This document shows, piece after piece, positions 1 to 6,428 of a stretch of DNA of 7,269 bases (positions are counted from its first letter, which is position 1; each line of letters starts with the position of its first letter). The DNA lies in NCBI GenBank assembly GCA_018668475.1, contig JABJCZ010000103.1, positions 1 to 7,269 of the forward strand, given 5' to 3'. The position numbers and the translations under genes were made by a program. The notes below the pieces were generated by a model. It saw only the letters and a list, made by a program, of their open reading frames with translations, searched no databases and was not told where the DNA came from. This stretch comes from Alphaproteobacteria bacterium. Its GTDB lineage: Bacteria > Pseudomonadota > Alphaproteobacteria > UBA828.

Positions 1-468
1 CGCTCCATGCCCAACACGCCGGCGGCCATCGGGCGGGGGATGACAGTTGCCTGCGCAAACAAGCTGGTCACGGACACTCAGAAAGCGGCGTGCGGCACGC
101 TGCTTGAGGCCGTGGGTGAGGTCGCCTGGATTGATGATGAAGCCCACATGGATGCGGTTACTGCAGTATCCGGCAGCGGGCCGGCCTATGTCTTTCTGAT
201 GATCGAGTGCCTGGCCGCCGCAGGTGAGGCTGCGGGGCTTGAGCCGGCCCTGGCCGCACAGCTTGCGGGTGCGACGGTGGGTGGCGCCGGGGATCTGGCA
301 CTCCAAGCGAGCGAAGATCCGGCTCAATTGCGTATTAATGTGACCAGCCCGGCAGGCACGACCGAAGCCGCCCTGAAAATACTGATGGCCGATGATGGCC
401 TCGCACAGTTGATGTCGCGTGCCGTTGAGGCGGCTGCCAATCGCTCACGCGAGCTCGCCAAGGGCTAG
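1..468 (+). CDS. proC: Pyrroline-5-carboxylate reductase, C-terminal part (5' end outside window)
   Basis: The enzyme reduces 1-pyrroline-5-carboxylate to L-proline with NAD(P)H, the last step of proline synthesis, in the cytoplasm. The reading frame is open from base 1 and 155 residues are visible, a bit over half of the roughly 270 usual for the family. The visible part opens with RSMPNTPAAIGRGMT, the conserved stretch closing the Rossmann domain. It continues into the helical dimerisation domain with AVSGSGPAYVF and the family signature LRINVTSPAGTTEAAL. It ends KG before a TAG stop. The first ATG in view (base 7) is internal, not the start. A tRNA-binding-domain gene follows 29 bases downstream on the same strand, so the two are probably co-transcribed. 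No damage is visible. Identification is secure. Confidence 0.96.
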   Translation, partial: RSMPNTPAAIGRGMTVACANKLVTDTQKAACGTLLEAVGEVAWIDDEAHMDAVTAVSGSGPAYVFLMIECLAAAGEAAGLEPALAAQLAGATVGGAGDLALQASEDPAQLRINVTSPAGTTEAALKILMADDGLAQLMSRAVEAAANRSRELAKG

Positions 469-497
469 GCTCAGCGGCAGGAGATTGCCGAAAACCG

Positions 498-833
498 ATG
501 ACCATCGATTTTGACGATTTTCTGAAAGTTGATATTCGCGCCGGAACGATTGTTCGCGCCGCGCCCTTTCCCGAGGCGCGCAAACCAGCCATCAAGATGT
601 GGATCGATTTTGGAGCTGACCTCGGCGAGCGTCAATCATCCGCGCAGATCACCGAGCATTATGAGCCTGAGGGTCTCATCGGTCGTCAGGTGGTTGCCGT
701 CGTCAATTTTCCACCGCGCCAGATCGGAAAGTTCATGTCGGAGGTGCTGGTGCTTGGGTTCGGCGACGATACCGGGGAAATCAGGCTGGTTGGCCCGGAT
801 GCATCCGTGCCCAATGGCGCGCGGCTAAACTGA
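498..833 (+). CDS. csaA: tRNA-binding domain (CsaA-like) protein
   Basis: A 111-residue protein made almost entirely of one OB-fold tRNA-binding domain, as in B. subtilis CsaA and the C-terminal domain of some methionyl-tRNA synthetases. CsaA has been described as a chaperone-like protein linked to export; the true role in proteobacteria is unsettled. Visible hallmarks are FLKVDIRAGTI (residues 8-18), EARKPAIK (26-33), SSAQI (47-51) and VNFPPRQIG (69-77), with length and start typical of the family. An AGGAG at 479-483 lies 14 bases before the ATG, rather far but the best ribosome site available. Family members as I recall them often carry KK just before SSAQI; here it is RQ, a small change whose effect is unknown. 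It sits 29 bases after proC and faces the sensor kinase gene across a 19-base gap. The symbol reflects family membership only. Confidence 0.85.
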   Translation: MTIDFDDFLKVDIRAGTIVRAAPFPEARKPAIKMWIDFGADLGERQSSAQITEHYEPEGLIGRQVVAVVNFPPRQIGKFMSEVLVLGFGDDTGEIRLVGPDASVPNGARLN

Positions 834-852
834 ATTTGCAGATGGCAGGCTG

Positions 853-2178
853 TTAGACAGGCAGGCGCAATATAGCCCGCAGGCCGCCCATGTCACTGTC
901 ATGCATCCGTATATCGCCGCCGTGGCCGCGCGCCACGTCTCTGGCAATAGCGAGCCCGAGCCCTGCACCCCCGGTATTCGGGTTGCGCGACTCGTCGAGC
1001 CGGTAAAACGGCTTGAAGACATTCTCCTTCTGGTCGTCCGGCACGCCTGGGCCGTCATCTTCAACTACGACTTGGACGATGTTGCCCGTTTGCTTCGCTG
1101 AAACCCGGACATGCCGACCGAAATATGCAGCGTTCTCGGTCAGATTTCCAAGGCACCGTTTCATGGCATTGGGCCGTATTGGTATATCGAGAGATTTCGG
1201 AACGGTCAGTTCGACATCTGCCCCCTGATCTCGCGCGTCCTCCGCGACTTCGGCGAGCAGCGCCGAGAGATCGACAGTCACCGGCATCTCACCCTCCTGA
1301 CCCCGGGCAAACGCGAGATACTCGTCAATCATATGCTCCATTTCGGCAATGTCGGCGCCGATACCGTCCACATCGGTGGCGGCGCGTGTTGCGTCGTCGA
1401 GCATCGCGAGCTGTAGCTTGATTCGTGTGAGCGGTGTGCGCAGATCATGGCTGACGCCTGCGAGCATCTCGGTGCGCTGATCCAGGTGCCGTCGAATCCG
1501 GGAGCGCATCTGAATAAAAGCGCTTGCTGCCTGGCGGATTTCCCGCGCACCCGTTGGCTTGAAGTCGGCGACATCGCGCCCCTTGCCGAATGCTTCGGCG
1601 GCATCAACCAATCGGCGGATCGGGCGGATCTGGTTGCGCAGAAACACAACTGCGAGCGCGGCCACGACTAGCGACGTGCCAACCATCCACAGCACAAAAA
1701 TGTACGTCGTTGAGCTGTCCATGCGCTTTTGCGGGGTCAGCACATTCAGCACGCCGTCGCGAAGCTGTATCCGGATCGATAGCTTTTTGTCGTCGCGCCG
1801 GGTGTCAATGTGGAAGGGATACACAAGGCGCTCGGCGATGGCGGCATAGAGCACGCGGTCAAGAATGCGTGAGCTCAGTCGTGGCGCATCATTGGGCAGG
1901 ATCGAGCCGGGCTCCAGAGTGATGTCGATCTGCATTTCATGGCGTGCAGTATCCAGCACCCATTGTCGTTCAACAGGGTCATCTTCGCGCTGCAGCTCCC
2001 GCATAACATAGACAACATCGCCAGCGATCCCCAGCGCCAACCGCCGGCTCACCGTGTCCCAGTGACGCTCATAAAAGATGTAGGCCACGACGCACTGCAG
2101 CAGCACCAGCGGCACCAGCATTATGAGAAGCGAGCGCCAGAACAGGCCGCGCGGGGTGACTTTTCTAAGCAAGCCCAT
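853..2178 (-). CDS. EnvZ-like sensor histidine kinase
   Basis: A 441-residue inner-membrane histidine kinase. Order: first membrane helix about residues 13-36; a periplasmic sensor region of about 120 residues with no motif I recognise; second membrane helix about 159-180; HAMP linker about 181-233 (starting RNQIRPIRRLVDAAEAFG); H-box GVSHDLRTPLTRIKL with the phospho-accepting His244; then the ATPase domain with N-box NLTENA (Asn349), G1 box DDGPG (374-378), F-box FKPFYRLD (388-395) and G2 box GGAGLGLAIA (403-412). All catalytic boxes are intact, so an active kinase/phosphatase is expected. The gene starts 8 bases after the response regulator's stop, so the two are certainly a pair. The arrangement matches EnvZ/OmpR, but the periplasmic sensor is not informative enough to say that it senses osmolarity. 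No strong ribosome site is seen; translation is probably coupled to the upstream gene. Confidence 0.93.
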   Translation of the reverse strand: MGLLRKVTPRGLFWRSLLIMLVPLVLLQCVVAYIFYERHWDTVSRRLALGIAGDVVYVMRELQREDDPVERQWVLDTARHEMQIDITLEPGSILPNDAPRLSSRILDRVLYAAIAERLVYPFHIDTRRDDKKLSIRIQLRDGVLNVLTPQKRMDSSTTYIFVLWMVGTSLVVAALAVVFLRNQIRPIRRLVDAAEAFGKGRDVADFKPTGAREIRQAASAFIQMRSRIRRHLDQRTEMLAGVSHDLRTPLTRIKLQLAMLDDATRAATDVDGIGADIAEMEHMIDEYLAFARGQEGEMPVTVDLSALLAEVAEDARDQGADVELTVPKSLDIPIRPNAMKRCLGNLTENAAYFGRHVRVSAKQTGNIVQVVVEDDGPGVPDDQKENVFKPFYRLDESRNPNTGGAGLGLAIARDVARGHGGDIRMHDSDMGGLRAILRLPV

Positions 2179-2186
2179 GGTGCCGC

Positions 2187-2909
2187 TCAGTCCGGCCGCA
2201 GGACATAACCGGCGCCCCAGATGGTCTGCAGGTAGCGCGGGTCCTTGGGATCTGGCTCGATTTTGCGGCGCAAGCGCGTGATCTGAACGTCGATGGCTCG
2301 CCCGCCGGGGTCCACGTTAACCCGCGCACACAGGTCGTCGCGGGTCAGCGTTACATTGGGCTCGCGGGAAAATACCCCCATCAGGTCGCTCTCGGAGCGC
2401 GTGAGGCGAACGGTCTCGCCGTCCTGCGTCAGCACTTCCGAGGCGAGATCAAAAACACACGCGCCAAAGTGCAGCGGCTGCAGCTCGCCCTGAGGCGCGG
2501 CAACTCGTGTGCGGCGCATGATGCCGGATAGACGCAGCAGCAACTCGCGGGGCTCAAAGGGTTTTGTCAGGTAATCGTCGGCACCGCTTTCAAGGCCGTT
2601 GATCCGGTCTTCCGTTTCCGCCATGGCGGTAAGCAGCAGGATCGGAATGTCGTTGTGTTCGCGGAGGGCGCGGGTCAGGACAATGCCACTTTCGCCGGAC
2701 ATCATGACGTCGACGACCATGATGTCGAAAGCTATACCAGCAAGGTGCGCACGGGCTTCAGCCGCGGAGCTTGCTGTGGTGACGCGGTAGCCGTTTTCGC
2801 CAAGGTAGCGGCGCAACAAATCCCGCAGCCGGTTGTCGTCGTCGACCACGAGTACATGCGGGCCTTCGTCGCCCGCGGGAATGCTATCTGTCGACCCAGT
2901 CTCAACCAT
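2187..2909 (-). CDS. OmpR-family response regulator (PetR-like)
   Basis: A 240-residue two-domain transcription regulator. The receiver domain (about 18-132) has the acidic pocket VVDDD (Asp23/Asp24), the phosphorylation site Asp67 in VVDVMMSG, Thr94 (LLLTAM) and Lys116 (YLTKPFEP). The C-terminal winged helix (about 142-240) contains the typical DVQITRLRRKIEPDP recognition and wing region and ends WGAGYVLRPD. The usual proline four residues after the phospho-Asp (MMPG) is serine here. Partner kinase is the gene directly downstream. A MarR-family gene lies 35 bases upstream. A MarR plus OmpR-type regulator pair recalls petP-petR of Rhodobacter capsulatus, where petR was reported as needed for respiratory and photosynthetic growth; orthology here is inferred. 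No clear Shine-Dalgarno precedes the ATG; no better start is visible, because the receiver begins only 17 residues later. Confidence 0.94.
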   Translation of the reverse strand: MVETGSTDSIPAGDEGPHVLVVDDDNRLRDLLRRYLGENGYRVTTASSAAEARAHLAGIAFDIMVVDVMMSGESGIVLTRALREHNDIPILLLTAMAETEDRINGLESGADDYLTKPFEPRELLLRLSGIMRRTRVAAPQGELQPLHFGACVFDLASEVLTQDGETVRLTRSESDLMGVFSREPNVTLTRDDLCARVNVDPGGRAIDVQITRLRRKIEPDPKDPRYLQTIWGAGYVLRPD

Positions 2910-2944
2910 CGTTGGAGTATAGGTCCATTCTCAAGTTTACCGCG

Positions 2945-3427
2945 TTAGCCTTTCGCAAATCGCTTGCGGTCGGTTTCGTCGATAATGCCAAGCAGCACCT
3001 GGCGATACCCATCCACCGATTCCGCACCAGCTTCGCGATAAGCCCGGGCCAGCAGTGCACGATGAACTGTCGACAGTCGTTGCTCCAGCTCCTGGCCTTG
3101 GTCGGTCAGGCTCAGGAGCCGCCGTCGGCGGTCCTTTCCGCTCTGGCGTGATTCAATATAGTTCTCGCGAACCAGCTGGCCGAGAACGCGCGACAGAGAC
3201 TGCTTGGTGATTCGCAAAATGGCCAGCAACTCGGCAACCGAAATGCCTGGGTTGCGTGCCACGAAATAGATGACCCGATGATGGGCGCGGCCAAAGCCGT
3301 AGGTCGCAAGTATAGCGTCGCATTCCGCCGTGAAATCCCGGTAAGCAAAGAACAGGAGTTCCATGCCTTCGTATAGTTGATCCTCACGAAGGAACAGGGG
3401 ATTCGGACCTGATTTTATGTCAGCCAT
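2945..3427 (-). CDS. MarR-family transcriptional regulator (PetP-like)
   Basis: A 160-residue dimeric winged-helix repressor. The N-terminal helix (about 15-42) is followed by GRAHHRVIYFVARNPGISV (about 46-64), a recognition helix TKQSLSRVLGQLVREN (74-89), the basic wing SRQSGKDRRRRLLSLTDQG (93-111), and a C-terminal dimerisation helix. This is the complete MarR layout at normal length. MarR proteins usually bind a palindrome near their own promoter and release it on ligand binding; no ligand can be read from the sequence. It is the first gene of a leftward unit with the response regulator and kinase, and its start lies 88 bases from the divergent ilvE start, so self-control and control of ilvE are both possible. 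The start codon has no Shine-Dalgarno and sits six bases from a TATAAG box, which hints at a leaderless message. Confidence 0.92.
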   Translation of the reverse strand: MADIKSGPNPLFLREDQLYEGMELLFFAYRDFTAECDAILATYGFGRAHHRVIYFVARNPGISVAELLAILRITKQSLSRVLGQLVRENYIESRQSGKDRRRRLLSLTDQGQELEQRLSTVHRALLARAYREAGAESVDGYRQVLLGIIDETDRKRFAKG

Positions 3428-3428
3428 G

Positions 3429-3457
3429 TTGACTTATATGCCGTGTGGTGCTAGAAA
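3429..3457 (+). promoter_or_regulatory. Predicted sigma70-type promoter for ilvE
   Basis: TTGACT at 3429-3434 (five of six matches to TTGACA) is followed by exactly 17 bases and then TAGAAA at 3452-3457 (four of six to TATAAT). Transcription would start near 3464, leaving a leader of about 50 bases before the ilvE ATG. The -35 box lies one base from the marR start codon. This position also argues against ilvE starts at the in-frame ATGs upstream of 3464. Confidence 0.6.
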
Positions 3458-3463
3458 ACGCAA
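3433..3463 (-). promoter_or_regulatory. Weak candidate promoter for marR, possibly leaderless
   Basis: Reading leftward, TATAAG (3438-3433, five of six to the -10 consensus) ends six bases before the A of the marR ATG, so transcription would begin on or next to the start codon. The best -35 partner is TTGCGT (3463-3458), only three of six matches and with a 19-base spacer, so the call is tentative. Confidence 0.3.
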
Positions 3464-3474
3464 CCTTTTTCAAC

Positions 3475-3492
3475 GGCTCCACCGCCGGAGCC
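3475..3492. repeat. Perfect 6-base inverted repeat in the ilvE leader
   Basis: GGCTCC and GGAGCC are exact inverted copies separated by six bases (ACCGCC). The element lies just downstream of the predicted ilvE transcription start and upstream of its ribosome site. It could be a regulator operator or a small RNA hairpin in the leader. No T-run follows, so it is not a terminator. Confidence 0.45.
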
Positions 3493-3515
3493 ATAGTGCA
3501 GGAACCCGCATTTCC

Positions 3516-4394
3516 ATGGCTGAACTCATTCCTTTTGACGATCGCGATGGCCATATCTGGCTCGACGGAAAACTGGTGCCCTGGCGCGAAGCGAAGCTGC
3601 ACGTATTAAGCCACGCGCTGCATTATGCGAGCTGTGTCTTTGAGGGTGAGCGCGTTTACGGCACCCGCACCTACAAGCTGCGTGAACATTCTGAGCGACT
3701 GGCTGACTCAGCTCGCGCACTGGGATTCGAGATTCCCTACAGCGTTGACGAGATTGTTGCCGCCACCGAAGAAGTGGTGAAGGTCTCAAACATTGATGAC
3801 GGGTATGTGCGCCCTGTTGCATGGCGCGGCGCTGATCAAATGGGCGTGTCTGCTCAGGAGACGGAGATTCACGTTGCGATCGCGGCCTGGCCTTGGCCGC
3901 CCTATTTTGGTGACGAAGCGCGCCAGCGCGGCATTCGTCTGCAGACCTCCAAATGGCGTCGTCCGGCACCGGATACGGCGCCGGTTAATGCAAAGGCTGC
4001 AGGCCTTTATATGATCTGCACCCTGTCAAAACATGCGGCTGAGGCGGACGGCTATCACGACGCCTTGATGCTGGATTGGCGCGGCCATGTGGCTGAGGCC
4101 ACCGGCGCCAATATCTTTCTTGTGCAGGATGGCGTTATTCACACACCGACGCCGGATTGCTTCCTCGACGGCATCACTCGACGAACCGTTATCGACCTCG
4201 CCCGCAAGCGCGGCTACGAGGTGATCGAGCGGACCATCCTACCTGAAGAGCTGGGCAACGCCGATGAGGTGTTCCTGACCGGCAGTGCAGCCGAGGTTAC
4301 GCCGGTCGGTGAGATTGATGCGCACAACTATCAGGTCGGCAGCATTACCCGGCAAATGATGGACGACTACGAAGCAGAAGTGCGCGGACGCTAG
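3516..4394 (+). CDS. ilvE: Branched-chain amino acid aminotransferase (class IV PLP enzyme)
   Basis: It transfers the amino group between glutamate and the 2-oxo acids of leucine, isoleucine and valine, using pyridoxal phosphate, as the last step of their synthesis. The protein is 292 residues with the ATG at 3516, close to the usual 290-310. Hallmarks: HYASCVFEGERVYGT (36-50), YVRPVAWRG (97-105), the PLP lysine in VNAKAAGLYM (Lys150), AEATGANIF (Glu184 region), FLDGITRRTVIDLAR (206-220) and TGSAAEVTPVGEID (245-258). The frame is open for 33 codons upstream, but those codons overlap the marR start and the predicted promoter. MAELIPFDDRDGHIW is also a normal start for the family, and AGGAA (3500-3504) lies 11 bases before it. 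D-amino acid aminotransferase and aminodeoxychorismate lyase share the fold, but the length and motifs favour IlvE. It converges on moaE with 7 bases between stops. Confidence 0.93.
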   Translation: MAELIPFDDRDGHIWLDGKLVPWREAKLHVLSHALHYASCVFEGERVYGTRTYKLREHSERLADSARALGFEIPYSVDEIVAATEEVVKVSNIDDGYVRPVAWRGADQMGVSAQETEIHVAIAAWPWPPYFGDEARQRGIRLQTSKWRRPAPDTAPVNAKAAGLYMICTLSKHAAEADGYHDALMLDWRGHVAEATGANIFLVQDGVIHTPTPDCFLDGITRRTVIDLARKRGYEVIERTILPEELGNADEVFLTGSAAEVTPVGEIDAHNYQVGSITRQMMDDYEAEVRGR

Positions 4395-4401
4395 CCGCCG
4401 T

Positions 4402-4890
4402 TCAACTACCTTGGTTTTTGTCGTCCGGGTCAGCACTCCAACGGGCAGCCGCATCGTCGTCGCTGGATTTTGAGCGCACCCACTGGCCGCCTTCCGGATC
4501 GTCGTCGCCGGATTCTTCCAGCTTCCAGAACGGCGCTTTGGTCTTTAGCCAGTCGATCAGAAACGCGCAGGCCTCAAGCGCTGCTTTTCTGTGGGCCGAT
4601 GCCGCAGCAACCATAACAATGCGCTCACCCGGCTCCAGCCGGCCATAGCGATGAATGATCAGGCAGTCATCCAGCGGCCAGCGCTTGCGCGCTTCTGCCT
4701 CGACCTCGCCCAGCATTTTTTCAGTCATACCGGGGTAGTGCTCGAGCGTCATCGCACTGAGTTGTCTATCATCAGCCATCTCGCGCACGAGGCCGATAAA
4801 GGAGGCAACGCCACCTATATCCGTGCGCCCGTCCGTCAGGGCCGCAAGCTCCTGTCCGGTATCGAAATCTTCATGCTGCACCTTGATCAT
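4402..4890 (-). CDS. moaE: Molybdopterin synthase catalytic subunit MoaE
   Basis: The large subunit of molybdopterin synthase, which places two sulfurs, delivered by MoaD thiocarboxylate, onto cyclic pyranopterin monophosphate. The 162-residue protein has IGGVASFIGLVRE (25-37), LEHYPGMTEKML (49-60), HRYGRLEPGE (80-89), ASAHRKAALEACAFLID (97-113) and the active-site stretch LKTKAPFWKLE. Lys116 and Lys123 there match E. coli Lys119 and Lys126. WVRS...AAARW near the end is also typical. An acidic insertion (GDDDPEGG, about 128-135) and a polar C-terminal tail of about ten residues are extra. The ATG overlaps the moaD stop as ATGA and has no clear ribosome site of its own, so translation probably depends on moaD. 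It is the last gene of the cofactor unit. Confidence 0.95.
   Translation of the reverse strand: MIKVQHEDFDTGQELAALTDGRTDIGGVASFIGLVREMADDRQLSAMTLEHYPGMTEKMLGEVEAEARKRWPLDDCLIIHRYGRLEPGERIVMVAAASAHRKAALEACAFLIDWLKTKAPFWKLEESGDDDPEGGQWVRSKSSDDDAAARWSADPDDKNQGS
4453..4514. repeat. Imperfect 17-base direct repeat inside moaE
   Basis: Bases 4453-4469 and 4498-4514 agree at 16 of 17 positions and lie 45 bases (15 codons) apart in the same frame. They encode SGDDD and SSDDD in the C-terminal part of MoaE. This may be a small slippage or duplication product, or simply two acidic stretches with similar codons. Confidence 0.5.
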
Positions 4891-5159
4891 CGGCCGGTGC
4901 CCGGTTCCGTGCCACCGGTAACTGGCGGAAACAGGGCCACTTCATCTGAATTGGCCACCGGATCGGAGAGGCTGGAGAACTCCTGATTTACGGCAACCCG
5001 CACGACTGACAAATCATCGAGCGCGGCAGCGTAGCCTGGGCCACGACCCTGCAACCAGGTGATCAACTCACCAACGGTTGAGACGTCAGCGGGCAGATCG
5101 ATATCTTCCTCGCCCTGGCCGATCCGCTGCCGGAACCAGGCGAAATACAGCATTTTCAT
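4887..5159 (-). CDS. moaD: Molybdopterin synthase sulfur carrier MoaD, with C-terminal tail beyond the diglycine
   Basis: A ubiquitin-like sulfur carrier of 90 residues. In known MoaD proteins the C-terminal glycine is adenylated by MoeB, turned into a thiocarboxylate, and inserted into the MoaE active site. The start MKMLYFAWFRQRIG, the core VVRVAVNQE (52-60) and the end DEVALFPPVTGG (72-83) are all canonical. However, GG at 82-83 is not the terminus: TEPGTGR follows before the TGA stop. Ending at the GG would give 83 residues, close to E. coli's 81. The tail must be removed for the usual chemistry, or the protein works differently. The ATG overlaps the moeA stop (ATGA) with GAG eight bases upstream, and the stop overlaps the moaE ATG. 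Family assignment is secure; activity as encoded is uncertain. Confidence 0.93.
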   Translation of the reverse strand: MKMLYFAWFRQRIGQGEEDIDLPADVSTVGELITWLQGRGPGYAAALDDLSVVRVAVNQEFSSLSDPVANSDEVALFPPVTGGTEPGTGR

Positions 5160-6427
5160 CGCATCATCTCGTTGAACGGCAGAAATTCCACATAGCTACC
5201 GGTTTTCAGTTCTGTCACATCTTCAGCTACTTCGATCAGGCCATCAGCGAAAACAGCAGATGACAGAACGCCCGCCCCGTCGCTGGAATATTTCTCGGCA
5301 GTCAATGTGCCCTCTTCGGTACGCACCAGTCGGGCCCGCAGCCATTCCCGCCGGCCCGGTTTTTTACGGTAATTGAAGGCGGCGCGCACCCGGTAATGCT
5401 GTGGCGTCACATCACGGCAGCCGCCCAGGCGCAGAATCATCGGGCGGGCAAAGCGCAGAAAAGTCACCATCACGGCCACCGGGTTTCCCGGCAACCCGAC
5501 AAACGGGACCTGGTTGATCTGACCAAACGCAATCGGTCGCCCCGGGCGGATGGCAAGCCGCCAAAAGTGTAACTGTCCGAGGTCTTCAACAGCGGCTTTC
5601 ACGTGATCTTCCTCGCCAACTGAAACACCGCCTGACGTCAACAGCACGTCGTGATGCCCGGCAGCCTCACGCAGCGCATCGGTGACCGTACTGCGGTCGT
5701 CGGCGAGGATGCCTAAGTCGTTGACTTCACATCCCAGGCTTTCGACCAGTCCGGCGATGGTAAATCGGTTGGCATCGTAAATGCCGCCGGGTGGTAGCGA
5801 CGCGCCCGGCTCAAATACTTCATCCCCGGTTGAGAACACGGCCACCTTTAGGCGCCGGTACACCTCCAAGTGAGTCTGGCCAATGGCGGCGGCGAGGCCA
5901 ACGTCCTGAGGCCGAAGGCGGTGCCCGGTTTCGAGGATTGTGTCGCCGGCTCGCACATCTTCACCGCGCGCGCGTTTGTTGGCGCCGCGATAAATCCCCG
6001 AAGGCACGACGACATGACTACCGTCGTCCTTGCAATCTTCCTGCATAAACACGGTATCGGGTGCGGTGCCATCAGCTTCAGGCAAAATGGCAGCGCCCGT
6101 AAAGATCCGTATTGCCGCACCGGCGGCGGCGGGGCCTGTCATGGGGTGTCCGGCAGTGGCGCGCCCTATGAGCGGCAGGCGGGTTTCGCCGTCGGTATTC
6201 AGATCATCGAAGTAGACGGCATAGCCATCGACGGCGGCATTGTCGTGCGGCGGCACGTCGTGCGCAGATATGATGTCGCGGGCAAGAACCCGACCCGTTG
6301 CCGCACGCAGCAGGATGGTCTCCGCATCTGCAACCGGCTGGATGGTCTGTTCCAGGCGGGTCAGCGCCTCGGCTGCCGGCGTCAGGGCATCACCAATCAC
6401 AAAACAGTCGTCGTTGAGCTGTGCCAT
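5156..6427 (-). CDS. moeA: Molybdopterin molybdotransferase MoeA
   Basis: MoeA uses adenylylated molybdopterin, normally supplied by a MogA-type protein, and inserts molybdate to give the active cofactor. The protein is 423 residues from the ATG at 6427. Motifs: PPHDNAAVDGYAV (59-71), STGDEVFEPG (189-198), TSGGVSVGEEDHVK (254-267), IRPGRPIAFG (283-292) and GLPGNPVAVMVTF (301-313), followed by the C-terminal domain IV. An in-frame ATG at 6472 would add 15 residues and overlap mobB by 44 bases. MAQLNDDCF is the usual alphaproteobacterial beginning, and GGAG at 6442-6439 lies 11 bases before it, so I chose the shorter form. That leaves one base between the mobB stop and this start. The gene ends in an ATGA overlap with moaD. 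Confidence 0.95.
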   Translation of the reverse strand: MAQLNDDCFVIGDALTPAAEALTRLEQTIQPVADAETILLRAATGRVLARDIISAHDVPPHDNAAVDGYAVYFDDLNTDGETRLPLIGRATAGHPMTGPAAAGAAIRIFTGAAILPEADGTAPDTVFMQEDCKDDGSHVVVPSGIYRGANKRARGEDVRAGDTILETGHRLRPQDVGLAAAIGQTHLEVYRRLKVAVFSTGDEVFEPGASLPPGGIYDANRFTIAGLVESLGCEVNDLGILADDRSTVTDALREAAGHHDVLLTSGGVSVGEEDHVKAAVEDLGQLHFWRLAIRPGRPIAFGQINQVPFVGLPGNPVAVMVTFLRFARPMILRLGGCRDVTPQHYRVRAAFNYRKKPGRREWLRARLVRTEEGTLTAEKYSSDGAGVLSSAVFADGLIEVAEDVTELKTGSYVEFLPFNEMMR

Positions 6428-6428
6428 C

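Larger units (their letters stand above)
3428..3515. promoter_or_regulatory. Divergent marR / ilvE control region
   Basis: These 88 bases separate the two divergently read start codons and must hold both promoters. They contain a good rightward promoter, a weaker leftward one overlapping it, and an inverted repeat just before the ilvE ribosome site. The crowding of both promoters at the marR end means that a protein bound there would affect both directions. The operator itself was not identified with certainty. Confidence 0.6.

Noticed and set aside
834..852. Possible bidirectional terminator between the CsaA-like gene and the kinase gene
   Set aside because: Only 19 bases with no convincing hairpin and no T-run.
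1329..1649. Open frame of 106 codons on the minus strand in another frame within the histidine kinase
   Set aside because: The kinase frame through this stretch contains the HAMP and H-box motifs without interruption, so this is a shadow frame and not a frameshifted piece.
2910..2944. Separate promoter for the response regulator (TATACT box in the marR-ompR gap)
   Set aside because: No -35-like sequence stands at the right distance; the 35-base gap fits co-transcription with marR better.
3417..3515. Longer ilvE start with 33 extra residues from an ATG at 3417
   Set aside because: It would overlap the marR start codon and include the predicted promoter. The added residues are basic and unlike the family, while the ATG at 3516 has AGGAA upstream and the normal IlvE N-terminus.
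3526..3969. Open frame of 147 codons on the minus strand opposite ilvE
   Set aside because: Arginine-rich translation with no domain, fully covered by the intact aminotransferase gene.
4391..4420. Possible terminator between the convergent ilvE and moaE ends, suggested by a TTTTT run at 4415-4419
   Set aside because: No stable inverted repeat precedes the T-run, the run lies inside the moaE coding region, and the gap between stops is only 7 bases.
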